Shown here: in pieces, positions 41,401-52,245 of the stretch
How positions within the stretch are numbered: position 1 is the stretch's first letter
How the letters are laid out: every line of letters begins with the position of its first letter
DNA from: Zeugodacus cucurbitae
Lineage: Eukaryota > Arthropoda > Insecta > Diptera > Tephritidae
Assembly: GCF_028554725.1 (NCBI RefSeq)
Contig: NC_071670.1
Span: 74,003,001 to 74,067,000 of the forward strand
Reading direction: 5' to 3'
DNA length: 64,000 nucleotides
Notes under the pieces: model-generated
What the model was told of the DNA's origin: nothing
The model's database searches: none
What the model saw: only the letters and a program-made list of their open reading frames with translations
Translations under genes and position numbers: made by a program

Positions 41401-41900
41401 CCTCCGCTCTCCTGCCCTCGGCCGGCTTTGGCGTTATCAGCAGCGCCATCAACGATGTCATCACATTTTTATGCTTTTTCCATACTTTCCACTTTGGCCC
41501 CGCGGTAAGCGGTAAGCGTGTGTGTGTGCGTGCGAGAGATGTTGCACGACTGCAATTGGGTCGTTAACACAATTTTCTCGTTTTATTTTATATTCTTTGT
41601 TTTTCGGATTTTTATTGTGGCATTTTCGCAGCTCGCTCCGCTGGCTCAACGCTCCTAACTACACTTTCATGTAGCATATGGTCTATCTCTTTCTCTGTGT
41701 GTGTGTGGGTGTGGGTGTGAGTGTGGACTTGCATTCGAGAGTGCGTGGGCGTGCGTGTGAGTGTTTGCATGTGTGCGGACTTTTTACAGATGTCTTCATT
41801 TCAACACCCATTTATCATTGTCCTGCTAAGTTATGAATATTTCCCATGATTTACGAGTATGTAAATTTTCGAAACAAGGAATTGTGTGCGATACAATAAG
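32500..41900. other. Non-coding stretch, no gene recognised
   Basis: AT-rich blocks (to about 33.2 kb and 36.4-37.4 kb) alternate with balanced ones. It holds a TG run (33279-33291), a CCGACAGCCA duplication (33401-33420), (AAC)5 (34105-34119) and imperfect TG/GTGTGGG runs (36161-36192, 41696-41725). The longest ORF of the window is here (minus strand, 40603-41310, 235 codons, ATG in a good AAAA context). It has no recognisable domain, a poly-Lys stretch that is only the complement of a T-rich tract, and overlapping plus-strand ORFs, so I do not call it a gene. Confidence 0.55.
34105..34119. repeat. AAC trinucleotide microsatellite, five units
   Basis: There are five AAC units after an A-rich lead-in. 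Similar CAA/TTG-type runs occur at 52213-52245. This is a simple repeat. Confidence 0.85.
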
Positions 41901-42244
41901 AATTGCCAGCCGAATGATATATTTATGCGAATTTAAGCATTTCCAACCGCAAGTGTGAATTACGATCGCTTTGCTTGTTCTGTCGGGGATATTCTCAAGT
42001 GGCTTGTGTTGTTATTGCTGTTTTCGGTTTGAAATAGAAAATCGCTGTGGAATAGTTTACATCGATTCAACAAAACCTTTCGCACTTTTACTGCCATTCC
42101 ATTTGTAAAGCGAGTTTCTGAAGAAGAGCGAATGAAGAATGCAATCAATTTGTTGGGCGAACTCTCCAAAGCTATGGCAATTGCATTGATTGTTCATAAA
42201 CTGGTGATACAATACAACGCGATTTGCTCAATAAAATTTTAAAT

Positions 42245-42313
42245 CTGAAATAATATATCAAGTATGTATTAGAAACACTTCCTACGGTGATCAAGTCCGG
42301 GGATTTCACTTAC
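42245..42313 (-). other. Candidate 69-nt spliceosomal intron
   Basis: Read on the minus strand, CAG/GTAAGTGAAAT opens the segment at 42313. A CTAAT branch-type site lies about 25-30 nt before the end, followed by a T-rich tract and TTATTTCAG ending at 42245. Donor, branch site, acceptor and length all match the usual short fly intron (about 60-70 nt). The full CAGGTAAGT 9-mer alone is expected less than once per window, so the combination is the best splice evidence here. It implies a minus-strand transcript through this region. Whether the flanks are coding or UTR is not settled: in the reading frame of the upstream exon the next codons are ATT TAA. Confidence 0.4.
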
Positions 42314-42405
42314 CTGTCTGCTTTGGGAAAGGCAACCCGTCTTAGTCCGCCTATTCAATCCACGAGTGTATCTCTTAAACTCGTATGGGTCAAACATTGT
42401 GCTAT
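42314..42405 (-). other. Candidate short coding exon upstream of the 69-nt intron
   Basis: On the minus strand an ATG at 42397 (context CACA-ATG, A at -3) opens a frame of 28 codons that runs exactly to the CAG before GTAAGT. It begins MFDPYEFKRYTRGL and is basic. An in-frame TAA lies four codons upstream of the ATG, so it is either a first coding exon or starts after the weak AAG acceptor at 42406. The frame continues across the intron only as Ile-stop, giving a very short product unless it is joined to the upstream candidate exon. I do not recognise the sequence. Alternatively, this is an untranslated exon with a chance frame. Confidence 0.25.
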
Positions 42406-42409
42406 CTTA

Positions 42410-43354
42410 AAAATATTAAAATAATTAACTGCGAGAGAGTTCGGTTACAGCTGAGCTTCAGCCCTTCCTTACTTCTGCTTTTTTTGCATTTGAAAATTCA
42501 CTGTGAGTTATATAATATAAGCATATAATTTAGAGCTACACACACTCACTATTCCACATTTTTGGGCCTCCGCTAACAATCTGAAAAATTTTCCAATAAA
42601 TAGCTTCCCACGAGATCGATTTAGTGGCTTCGGCTAAGCTGTGAAAGGTTTGCCAATAAATATTTGATTGGCCAATTTTAAGTACAACTTTGAATATTTA
42701 CTTAAAAAGTACTTTTGAGTTATGAAAGTATCAATATCGGTATTTCGGCTGTCCTCTTAGTTTGTCAAGCGCACATCTTCTACTCACGCAAGTACGAAAT
42801 ATATACGAACGAAAGTTTTACTTGCAACTTTGCACGACTTGCGATTGCATCATATTTGTGCTGCTCGCGCACATGTTCGGACAGTCCAACTTCCTCTGCT
42901 TCTGATGTTTTTATTATTGTATTTGTTTTTGTGTCTTGTTGTTGGCCTTCACTGAGTGCTGAGTTGCGTATTTGGCTCACGTAGTTCCTTCTATTGGAGG
43001 AGATGCCATCTTCCATGCAGGTGCCTTGACTTTTGGAATGCATTTTCTTCCCATTGTAGATGTCTTGCCGCTCGGTTCACAATATTTCAGGCCATTGCTC
43101 ACCCGATTAGGGATGTGCTGAATTCCTGAAATCTATTATTGTTTTATACATTCCATTTTGCTGGCTGCATTTATTTCACTCCCTCTCGTTCCAAATTTGC
43201 TGGTCTTTTGCTCAATTTTTATGTGCGTTGGAATGCAAATAATTCTAAATTGGAAATTCTAGGAATTTAGATAAGTAATTTACAAGTACTGTTATTGCAG
43301 TAAATTCCATCGTAAGTGACCCTTCATTGTGGTGTGATTCCTTCTGAATTATTA
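42410..43354. other. Candidate-intron sequence with open minus-strand frames
   Basis: If the minus-strand gene model at 45.5-42.2 kb is right, this is intron. It contains a minus-strand ATG frame (43043-42780, 87 codons, hydrophilic, good AAA-ATG context) and an acceptor-like GATTTCAG at about 43127 followed by another open frame. Either could be an additional exon. I cannot choose between them from sequence alone and recognise no domain. Confidence 0.3.
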
Positions 43355-43356
43355 TA

Positions 43357-43908
43357 CAGTGGAACTTTTCTAACTCGTATCACCATAATCCACAAAAAAA
43401 CTTCGAGTTAGAGAGACTTCGAGTTTCAAAAAGCTGTAAAATATAGATTTATACACAGTTTTAGTTATTTACTTCGCATAAAGTTTTATTTAAATACGTT
43501 CAAAGATGTATTCTGTAATTTTATTTGTTGCACTTTTCTATTGTGTGGCCTCTATTGTTGTTGACGTCTGTATCTCTTGCCTTTGTTACACTATTTATGC
43601 AATCTATAAGTGTAATCTCATATATTTTGTTTGCCTCCATACAATATAGAGACACTCTTTTAAAACTCTTCCTCGATAGTAAAATTGAAAATTTTGTACT
43701 ATGCCCTGGTCGAAAAGTTCGATTTATGGAAGTAAATTTGTATGAAATTTTACTTCTATTGCTAATTCTAGAGTTCGAGTTATGGAAAACTGCGAGTTAA
43801 GGAAGTTTGAGTTATGGGAGGAAATTTGTATGAAATTTGATTTCTAAGTGCTATTGCCAATTCAAAAGTTCAAGTTATGGAGACCTTCGAGTTATGGAAG
43901 TTCCACTG
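43357..43908. mobile_element. pogo/Tigger-type MITE (Tc1-mariner superfamily), 552 bp
   Basis: TA dinucleotides at 43355-43356 and 43909-43910 flank an element whose ends are CAGTGGAACTT and its inverse. Over the outer 21 bp the two inverted repeats match at 18 positions. TA target duplication and CAGT...ACTG termini are typical of the pogo/Tigger branch of Tc1-mariner. Inside, the motif CGAGTTATGGA and variants recur near both ends in inverted orientation, as subterminal repeats. The 91-codon plus-strand ORF inside has no transposase motif, so the copy is non-autonomous. On the minus-strand gene model it would lie in the long intron between 45290 and 42406. Confidence 0.87.
43715..43900. repeat. 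Imperfect tandem duplication inside the pogo-type MITE
   Basis: A unit of roughly 90 bp starting AAGTTCGATTTATGGAAG (43715) is followed directly by a diverged second copy starting AAGTTTGAGTTATGGGAG (43803). Both contain AAATTTGTATGAAATTT and a GAGTTATGG-type motif. The right side of the element is therefore duplicated relative to the left. Such subterminal repetition may reflect transposase-binding sites or slippage during replication. Whether other genomic copies share it is unknown. Confidence 0.6.
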
Positions 43909-44491
43909 TATTTTCACTTCTCTAAGTTTTGAATGCTCTCGTGATAATTGTGAATACTCTCCCTCATTGTAAATGTAAACAAGAGGATCACTTTTCTTCT
44001 GTCGCTGCTGTTTGGCTCAACCAATCGAATTTGGGTCAACGGTGTATTTAAATAAATTTGTATCTTTATTTTAAATATGCCATCATGCCACCCAGTGCCC
44101 TTACCATTTCGTGCACGAACCTTTTCCCGCCCACTTTGGTGTTGTAATCACTTCGCTTTAACTGATTACTTAAGCCTCCTCTTTGTCATCAGCGCTGCCT
44201 TTTTCCTGTTCCTCTGTTTATGTTTTTTGTGTTGTAGTTGTTTTTGCCATAATGACGCAGGATGCCATCGTTTTGAATTGACTGCATCCGGTCCAGTGCG
44301 TTTATTGCGCAAATAAATTATGTCTCGCCAATTTGGCCGGTCAGTTGCCCAGTTGGCTGTTGTTGTTATTGTTGTAGGACCGTTATAGACCACGCCGAAT
44401 GTGAGCGACCAGCGCTGGCCGTGGACAACAGTGGATGGGTCAAAAAAGTGAAAACGCACAAAATTTCAGCAACAACTATAATAAATGACTG

Positions 44492-44508
44492 CTATTAATT
44501 ATTAATAA
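44492..44508. promoter_or_regulatory. TAATTA-type homeodomain motif cluster
   Basis: CTATTAATTATTAATAA contains overlapping TAATTA/ATTA cores that Antennapedia-class homeodomains prefer. A similar cluster lies at 63754-63770. AT-rich fly DNA produces such strings by chance, so this is only a motif note. Confidence 0.25.
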
Positions 44509-45290
44509 CTACTTTGAGCGATATTGCTGGTAAATGTAATTTAAATATGAACCAATAAAGGTTTTTGTTCGTGTGGATATCGGTGCGCTCTTGTTTTATT
44601 CACATCGAGTTCTGCATTCTGTCCTCTGACCTCAACTGAAAACACCCCTCGTAGCTTTTTGTTCTCAAACATTTCGAATATTACAGTGAAGGCAGCGCCA
44701 TCTTTCGTTAAAAGTTAAAGTTTCCGAATAGAAACCGTGGAGACCATGAAAGCTTTCAAAAGCTACAGAAGGGGTTGCTTTCTGCTCTAAACCTGCATAT
44801 CTAATATTTATGAGTTTTTTATTTCATTATGTGTTTATTTTAAGCTTTCTTTCCTCTCTTCTATTTACAGATTTCATTGCAGCAGATAAAGATGTGCCAA
44901 ATGTTGGTTTACAAAGTTATCTTAAAGTATTAATTAACGGACTTTTTTTTAATCCGAAACAAGCAGTTTAAGCGAAATGAAAAGCAGTTTATGATTAAAT
45001 ATTGAAATCAAATACGAGCTTTGGTACACCACATTTAGTGGCTAATTCAGGTTAGTATTTTGAAGGCCCTGTTGGATGTTTGAATGTTTAGGAAAAATTA
45101 ATCCTTGGCATAATCCACTGTGCTATCATGTTTGAGGAATCTTGACGATTGTACCATGTCATCTTGTAAACGTCCTCGCTCGATCTTTCTTTTTAAACTG
45201 ATTGTCTGATTATCCGAAGTCATAATATAAAAATATGCTTCTGGACTAGGTTTTCTCGGCTCTCGCAACTGTTAAAAGTGGGATTCTTAC

Positions 45291-45528
45291 CTTTGAAAAT
45301 ATATTTTATGAATTTGTGTGCAAAGCGATCATAAATACGATATTTAGTGCAAATATGGCGCCATATACCGGGTTTAAGCTTCACAGGTATACTTTGTGTG
45401 TGACTATAAAGCGGTTTTCGACATAGAACAGATTCAGTCTTGATGTCCAGCTGTATATCGAACTCAATAGTTTTGTGCCTTGGCGAGGATTTGTGTGTTG
45501 AATTCGGGACTTTACGGAGCGTCAGCAT
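45291..45528 (-). other. Candidate first coding exon, 79 codons
   Basis: On the minus strand an ATG at 45528 has the near-ideal fly context GCCAAC-ATG. The frame runs 79 codons plus one base to AAAG/GTAAGAAT, a strong donor at 45290. The peptide (start MLTLRKVPNSTHKSSPRHKT) is basic, without low-complexity bias, signal peptide or membrane segment, and I do not recognise it. The leftover base (phase 1) fits the candidate exon at 42405, whose first two bases complete a GAT codon. An 85-nt intron ending near 45206, giving a short C-terminus, is also possible. Without splicing the ORF continues to 102 codons. Confidence 0.25.
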
Positions 45529-45891
45529 GTTGGCCGCATTTCATTTAATTTGTACAAACTTTTCAATTATGCCTTCAATTGCCGTTTCCAATTAGTTGGG
45601 CCGAAAATTCGCGAGTATCTGCGCGACAAAGATGTTAACTGAATTTCGAAAGCGCACATGTGACCACCAACTTAAGTGCATACGCACATACATACAGACA
45701 TACATATGGTCAAATGCATTTTTAAAATGCGAGCATGCAGTCAACCAAACGGGTAATTGCTCTGACATTTCAGTTAATTTAAAATAAAATGTTTCGCCGA
45801 GTGACGGACGGCATAACATCTTTATGCTCGTGGGAGCGAAAAAGCAGCAAATCTCATTAGCCGGCCGAGCGCTGAACGATTGTGAAAATTA

Positions 45892-46234
45892 TATAAAAGT
45901 CAAGAGGACTTTCGCGGAATTGAGTTATGCATCGAAATGGACTCGGCCCGAATGCGGCGCAAAGCGCGGCGCGCGGCGGGTCAATAAGTAATATGAAGTG
46001 GACGCGCTGAAGTGATGGGTCCGCAACCAGTGCGTCGCATTGCCGCCACTTCAATGGAATTAACGAATTAAGAGTAATCAGAGTTGCGCACGCCAATGCC
46101 GCACACATCATTTTCTGGAATGCGTTGCTGCAATGGCTGCCCACGTTGCAGCATGTCCATTTCCCGTTTCTGTCGACTTCAATCTGCTCGCATTTGTCGA
46201 GCACATCCAGCAGGTCAACCGGCCGTCATCTTCG
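45892..46234 (+). promoter_or_regulatory. Candidate TATA promoter with a first exon ending in a GTGAGT donor
   Basis: TATAAAAG at 45892 lies 31 bp before the A of TTGAGTTA (45923), a near match to the initiator TCAGTT. About 310 bp further on is a GTGAGT donor (exon end TCTTCG at 46234). Several frames are open in between, including one from an ATG at 46133 that reaches the donor in phase 0 (starting MAAHVAACPF), but upstream ATGs precede it. This fits a 5' UTR or non-coding first exon as well as a coding one. The TATA spacing is good and the initiator and donor are only fair. Confidence 0.2.
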
Positions 46235-46304
46235 GTGAGTGGTGGAGGCAAGGTGTCATGGAGCGCCTGCTGCATTGCAAACACACACATGACAACAACA
46301 ACAT

Positions 46305-46316
46305 CAGCAGCAGCAG
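46305..46316. repeat. CAG trinucleotide run, four units
   Basis: A short CAG run lies within CAACAACATCAG sequence. It is low-complexity of the kind often seen in fly DNA and explains part of the Gln/Ser/Ala-rich frames here. Confidence 0.75.
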
Positions 46317-46459
46317 CAATGCACAACTGTCACACAACATCAGCAGTGACATACGATGCTCTCCAGGCAGCGCCACACCTTGGACGATGCGAAAGTGTGG
46401 ACCCTCAAAACTGACAGAATTTCAAATGGGAAAACATAATTTTCCACCCGAATGAGCTC

Positions 46460-48290
46460 GAACACATTTAAACGAGGAATCAAATTAAAGAAAATTCACG
46501 GATCAAACTGAGTGTGTGTGCCATTTTCTTGGCTCTCAAATGGCGATTACCAGGAGTACATTACAAAGTACCGTTATACTGACTGCCTCTGTAATTTCGA
46601 GTTATTATTTTGGAGAGCACACATTTATAGAATGGTTTACCTATAAGATAAAAGATATCACAGAACCAGCAAGTGTTAGTCCAGGGTATTTCTTCTGCTT
46701 TAAGCTTGCGAGAATAGAATCTGAGAATACAGAGAAGTATCACGGACTAAGTCAAAACCCTCATCAGGGAGCGACCCCATAAAATCCTGGAATATTGCGC
46801 AATATTTTTTGGCGTGAAGTAAGTGAGGGCGACGTGTGTGCGACTATAACGACACCCGGCAAAATTGTTTCTCGATTGATTATGCAAATAAATTCACAAG
46901 TTTCTTTTGTTGTGCTCATCATAATTGTCAACAGATATGGATAAATATCTTTTGCGTGCAACAATACACCCCCGCTCCACTGCTGCACATTCAACAAACA
47001 TTGTATGAATGATGTATTGCCATTTTCTGTTTTTCTTTTGCTACCCTCCCCTGCCTCCCGCTCCCCCTCTGCGGCCGCTTCGTCTTCGAGTCGACTTTTG
47101 CTTTTGCTGTCGTTGTTGCCACGAATGTTGCATATAATTTATCACTTGGCTGGTGTGAGGTTTCAACCTCATTTCCTTGGCATGTACACACATGCCACAC
47201 ACTTGTGGCACACACACTTCCCACACACATACTCGACGCGTTTGTGCACACAATGAGAATATTAGACACTCGTGTGTTGTGGTGTTATTGTTGGCGGCAA
47301 TATTTTTTATTGTCAACCTTTTACAGCATTGTTCGATTTTCGATTTGTCGCAAACGCCACACACACACCGCCAGATATCAGTTGGTGTTTCACACATTAA
47401 TTCGTGATAAAAATATGCTTTGTGCTGCGATATGGTTGTGTTGCTGAATAGTTGTGGGTGGGGGTGAGCGGCGGTGTTGCGTGACAGAAAAATATACACA
47501 AATCCATCATTCATTAAAATATGCAAAAGCCGTGGAGGGTCCGAGCAAGTCACTTATGCGAGACTCCGATAAGCACACACGTCTATTGAACAATCAGGCG
47601 GTCGAATGTGTGAGGGTGTGTGTGAATTTTGCCAGTCTGCCGAGGCGAGTCGAGGCCTCAGTGGAGGGTGATAATTAATTTCTGTTGCAGTGGTTGCACA
47701 TTGAGTCGTTGTAACTGTGCACTCACACTTGTCCAGAGACACGTTTTTGTTGTAATTTATTAAAAGTGATTAGGTACAAGCTTACAAGTGGCTGCATTCT
47801 CATCTTGGTCCAATTAAAACGATGTCTTCGGTTGCAATAATTTCAAAGAATTCGATTCAACGTCTTATCTTAATAATCCTAAATTTATCTGTACAGAAAA
47901 TGTGTCTTCTCGGTTTAACTTAAGCTTTACAATGTGTGATTATTCCACGCCATTTGTTATTGGTTATTTCATTCGTCTTTGCTTTACACATTGGTATCAG
48001 TTGCATATTTAAGTATCCGTATGTTAATACCTCACGATCTTCTTACACATTGGAATTCTTTAAGTCGCTTAAACTATTGGGGTTTTACTTATAAAAAATT
48101 ATATATAAGCGAACGAAATCAAAAGACTCGATTCCGGCATTTTCATTCTAAGATATTAGTTTTAGATATTTGCAGAAATCCTTCTTCATATTTTCTTTAC
48201 AAAGTCTGATGTGCAAATGTAATATTCCCTCTTACATAAGTCGTCTCTTTTAATTTCTTTCGAAAAGTAATTTTTAATTCTAAATAACGA
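46460..48290. other. Non-coding stretch, no gene recognised
   Basis: The sequence is mixed and rich in CACA/TGTG patches around 47.2-47.4 kb. Overlapping ORFs up to 170 codons on the minus strand (47041-47553) are dominated by His/Cys/Thr from the repeats. I see no domain, RNA gene or convincing splice-site pair. Confidence 0.5.
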
Positions 48291-48294
48291 ATGA

Positions 48295-48338
48295 GTATTG
48301 TCTCATTGAAAACAATACGCATTTCAGTGAGACAATAC
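48295..48338 (+). repeat. Near-perfect hairpin, 17-bp stem and 10-nt loop
   Basis: GTATTGTCTCATTGAAA (48295-48311) is followed after ACAATACGCA by TTTCAGTGAGACAATAC (48322-48338). All 17 positions pair, one as G-U on the plus-strand RNA. The plus strand continues CCTTTTTTTG. A stem this long and perfect is very unlikely by chance. It is short for a pre-miRNA (44 nt in all) but could be a foldback relic, a structured RNA, or, with the T run, a Pol III-like stop. No promoter box was identified upstream. Confidence 0.65.
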
Positions 48339-51135
48339 CTTTTTTTGATTTTGTCTTTTTGAGAGTTGTCACTTAATTTATACTTAGTTTGGTTTGCCAA
48401 TTCCTAATGTACAGGCTTACTCCAGAACAATGTTTAATGCTGGCATTAGGCTGCAATTGCTGCAAAAAGTGGTCGAAAATTGGGCTTCTTGTCTGGAATT
48501 TACTCGAGCCAGCCGCCGCGGTCACTTGTCTTTCTCTTCTTCTCTTTGTTATAAAGAATCTTTCAACGATTCCCGAAAGGTTTTACGTCATACACATAAC
48601 TCGTATCGCGTCCACGTCCGCCAATTTTCACCATTGGTGGTAACTCCGTTCAAAATATGTAAAATCATTTTTCCGAAAACTATCCCAAGGATTCTTTAAA
48701 TCAAAACAATATAAGACACAAATAAAAACGGCTCTCAAAATATGTATATAAATATGCATATAGGTTCGAGTGTGAAATACGAGTGGTTTTAGAAAGGAAG
48801 TAGTTTAGGGTTGTCCGAATCTTTCTAAAAGTAGACCTAACTGATTTTCACCGATTTTGAATAAGCTAAAATCTAAATACTCATGAACATCTGAAAAATC
48901 TCTCGTAATAAAAATAAAAAATAGATGGAATCCACAGATAATGACGTCTATTAAAACATCCTTTGTTATGCTTTTTGTCATTATATTATAGGAAATGTGG
49001 AGGTCATAATTATAGCAAACTCCGTTCACATACATATAACAGTCGAGAAATGAAAAATCCACAAAATTCACTTTGCAAAATATGCTCTTGAGCAAAGCAA
49101 GAGAGCTTACCATTACATAAGAGAATTTCACTCGCCATCTTTAGACTCTCGTCGATGAATTCGACCATATCCTCGAAAAGACGCTATTAATAACAGTGAG
49201 AGCGCACTGCGTTGCGTTTACTCTGAGTAAAAGGCAGAAGGAAGGTTGTGCCACATTTCTTACCCTCAGGGCCATGCAAAGGAAAAAGAAGTATTCGTTG
49301 TTCTGTTTTTATTATTTAAGCACATTTTCGTGCGAATAATTCTCCAACAGTTTTATGTTCCTTTGCGGAATTTTACGCTTGCAACTTCGAAGCATTTCGA
49401 CGCCTTCATCCTTGCCGATGCCGTGAGGCATATGATTTCGTGCGGCTGCTGCAGTCCAGAGGAAATTTTCATTACAGCCGATTGCCGAGCGTCTGTTGAG
49501 CGCACGCATGACGATGCATTACCCGTTCCCGTTCGTGTTGTTGTAGTAAAAAGTACTTAAGGTTACAGCAGCAATTGCATATTATGCACTAAAATCCTTA
49601 CAAATTGGCGAAATTGTTTGAGCGACTTTGCTTAATGGAGCCTTAAAACAGCGACAACAACACAAGCGTTCACAAGGCTTTACACCGAGATTACGGAGAA
49701 GCAAACGGGTTTAAATGATATTGGCATTTTATTGTTTAGCTGCTGTTTTGGTCGGTTCTTCATATGGCTGGTGGATTCTTTTACTTCTTTCCAATAAACA
49801 TAAAGAACTCCTTTTATGACTTTGTTCTTCTGGTTTTCTGCTTTGCTAAAGAGACGAATAAAGACTTCGCCCTTTAAAAGCATTAGAATGAAGTCTTTAA
49901 AAACCGGAGACGCATATTTTCCAGTACGGAGACAAGGTTTCAAACCTGTTGCCTGTGAAATCTTCACTATGGTTCGTTCGCATATCCTCGGCATATAACT
50001 TGTATTTGTAATGCAACATATTATACTTAAGAATATCTCGCTTGGATGTGTGCCTTCTAACGTGAGCGGCTGTCGCTACATATTAGAAAGAACCGACCAC
50101 ACACTGGCAACAAATAGAAAGATTATCTCGCTGATAAATTCCAGCCTTCTTTGTCTTCTCCCACCATTTGTCGTCGGCTCGCAGCCGTTTTGTGGCGCTT
50201 TCGCCTGGCATTTTTCTGCGCTTTGTGTGGTTTGCCTTGTGAAATATTTGACAATGCGACAAAGCGCCTTGTGCTCGCTTTCATAAATTTCTGGCAAGTT
50301 TCGAATATTTACACGTTTCAATTTGTTGAGCTTTTTGTTTTCGGCGAAATGTGTTGACAGGTGAATAACCCGCGGTGAATAGAACAGACACTACAAAGCA
50401 CATACGCATATGAACTTATGGAGATATACTATATCTCTGTAACTACTTGTTCCTCATATATGTTGCTTCATCCCTGCAGTAAAATCAACTAGTTATAAAC
50501 TATTTTGCAACCACTATGAAAATCAGTCCTACCACTCAACAGAGATGATATTGTTACAGTCTGTACTTATAACAGACGAGTTGTCAATCATCAGATTGGG
50601 GTCAGATATATATCAGTTTCACACTTGCATTTTATAGAATTAATGGGTTTAAATGTCTCCAAATTTATCCATTTAAAGCCAAATTACCTTCTGTATTGGG
50701 TATATTACCTAGAAATATAGCGAAATTTAGGTTTTGAACCTTTAAACATTTCAATTCAATTCCAAGAAATGATATGAATCTAATGTTTTTAGACTAGTTC
50801 GACTAGACTTCGCCAGAGCATTAGTAGTAAACTAGTGGATATTTCCCTGATTGGTTCGACGTTTCCCTGCAGGGGTACTGAGTGCCAGCGTAACTCACAA
50901 CAGCATCCATAATTTTGTTCCCCCTGGCTGTGTAACTGTAAGCGAGTTCTACCGCAATGTGTGTGTGTGCACGTGTGTGGGCAAACTTTCTCTGCTTGTC
51001 TTGTAACCGCAAAGACAGGAAATACATTATAAAGTATGAAACATTAATCAAATTCCTCTGAAAATTCACTTTATCTGCATAAACGTGTGTAACTCGTACT
51101 AAAATGTTTAATTATTGCACATAAAGGTGTTCACC

Positions 51136-51150
51136 AGAGACAGAGACAGA
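51136..51150. repeat. AGAGAC short tandem repeat
   Basis: AGAGACAGAGACAGA is two and a half copies of a 6-bp unit. It is a simple repeat next to an AT-rich block. Confidence 0.8.
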
Positions 51151-52212
51151 GTTATGTTTCACGAATAATAACAACAAACAAACGTTCCTTCTTGCTTAAA
51201 GAGTTTAGTTGTGAAGAAAATGTCAATTTCAACACTGGAAACGAAGTTCAAAGGATTAGGGAGCTCATTCGAGATGGGAGGGGTCCTTTGGGAGAGTTCT
51301 TTGTATCTACTAAAATTAAGCAACTGTGCAAAGAAAAATAATCTACATAAAAAACTTTCTTCGAGTTTCTTACTTTTAAATTGTTGTCAATAATTTTCTG
51401 TCGATTGTGGAAAAGTCCACGTTTAGTTGTGCCATCGTTTGAAGGTCTCAAATTTCTCTGATAGTTTCCTGCATTAAAAATCCATATGGCGGAGTTGTTT
51501 TATTTTGAGAAGAAAATATAAACCTCTATTCATGTCTGTACGTATCTGTATATTTTGTACCTATTTCCATGCTCATTTCACTTAATTTAAACAATTCAAT
51601 CTGTTTATAACATGGGCTATCGGCTTTATTGCAATTATCGAGAGTGTTATTGAAATTAGAAGAGCAAAGAACTTGCACACAATGACAATATGATTAAGAG
51701 TTCAGCATTTATTAAAAATTTTCAAACTCTTGATATTAGCTAGTTAATTCGTGCTGTATTCATTTCGACTTGGTTATTGTTGAGAAGTAGGGTGTGTCCT
51801 GGAAGGGTATACAGCGTAGGGTCTGTGTGCCTTTGATGTCACAACAGTTGCGATGCGGCAGTTAATCCTCTTTTCGAATATTCGGGCCACAACACAGCCC
51901 TCTCTCTCTCACTCAGTAAATGAGATGTTAAGGTGAAACCGCAGAAAAGGATTTAAATTCTTCTACGCAGAGCGCTTTTCGCTTTGGTTGGCCGCATAAG
52001 CATATAGATGGAATGCTCCAAAGCAACCGCGGATGTGGTTGCGCACCCAAACACAGTTCAACCAGGTGCAACCCCTGCCAGCGACTGCTCCGCACTCACC
52101 CTTTATCTGCCGAATTTTGTTAATTTTTAATGAGCACACTAAAGAGCGAAAACTTAGAGTGTTAATGAAATTGAAAATGTTCCCGTATTTATTTAACATC
52201 GACACGCTTTCA

Positions 52213-52245
52213 TTGTTGTTGCTGCTGCTGTTGTTGTTGTTGTTG
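52213..52245. repeat. TTG/CTG trinucleotide run
   Basis: Eleven trinucleotide units of TTG and CTG type run without interruption. On the minus strand they read CAA/CAG, and they give the Asn/Ser-rich frame seen there. A (GCGACA)3 repeat follows at 52724-52742. Confidence 0.85.

Noticed and set aside
44853..44880. Strong plus-strand acceptor-like tract (CTTCTATTTACAG)
   Set aside because: No donor follows within a plausible exon, and the frame closes after about 20 codons. Decoy acceptors are common in long T-rich introns.
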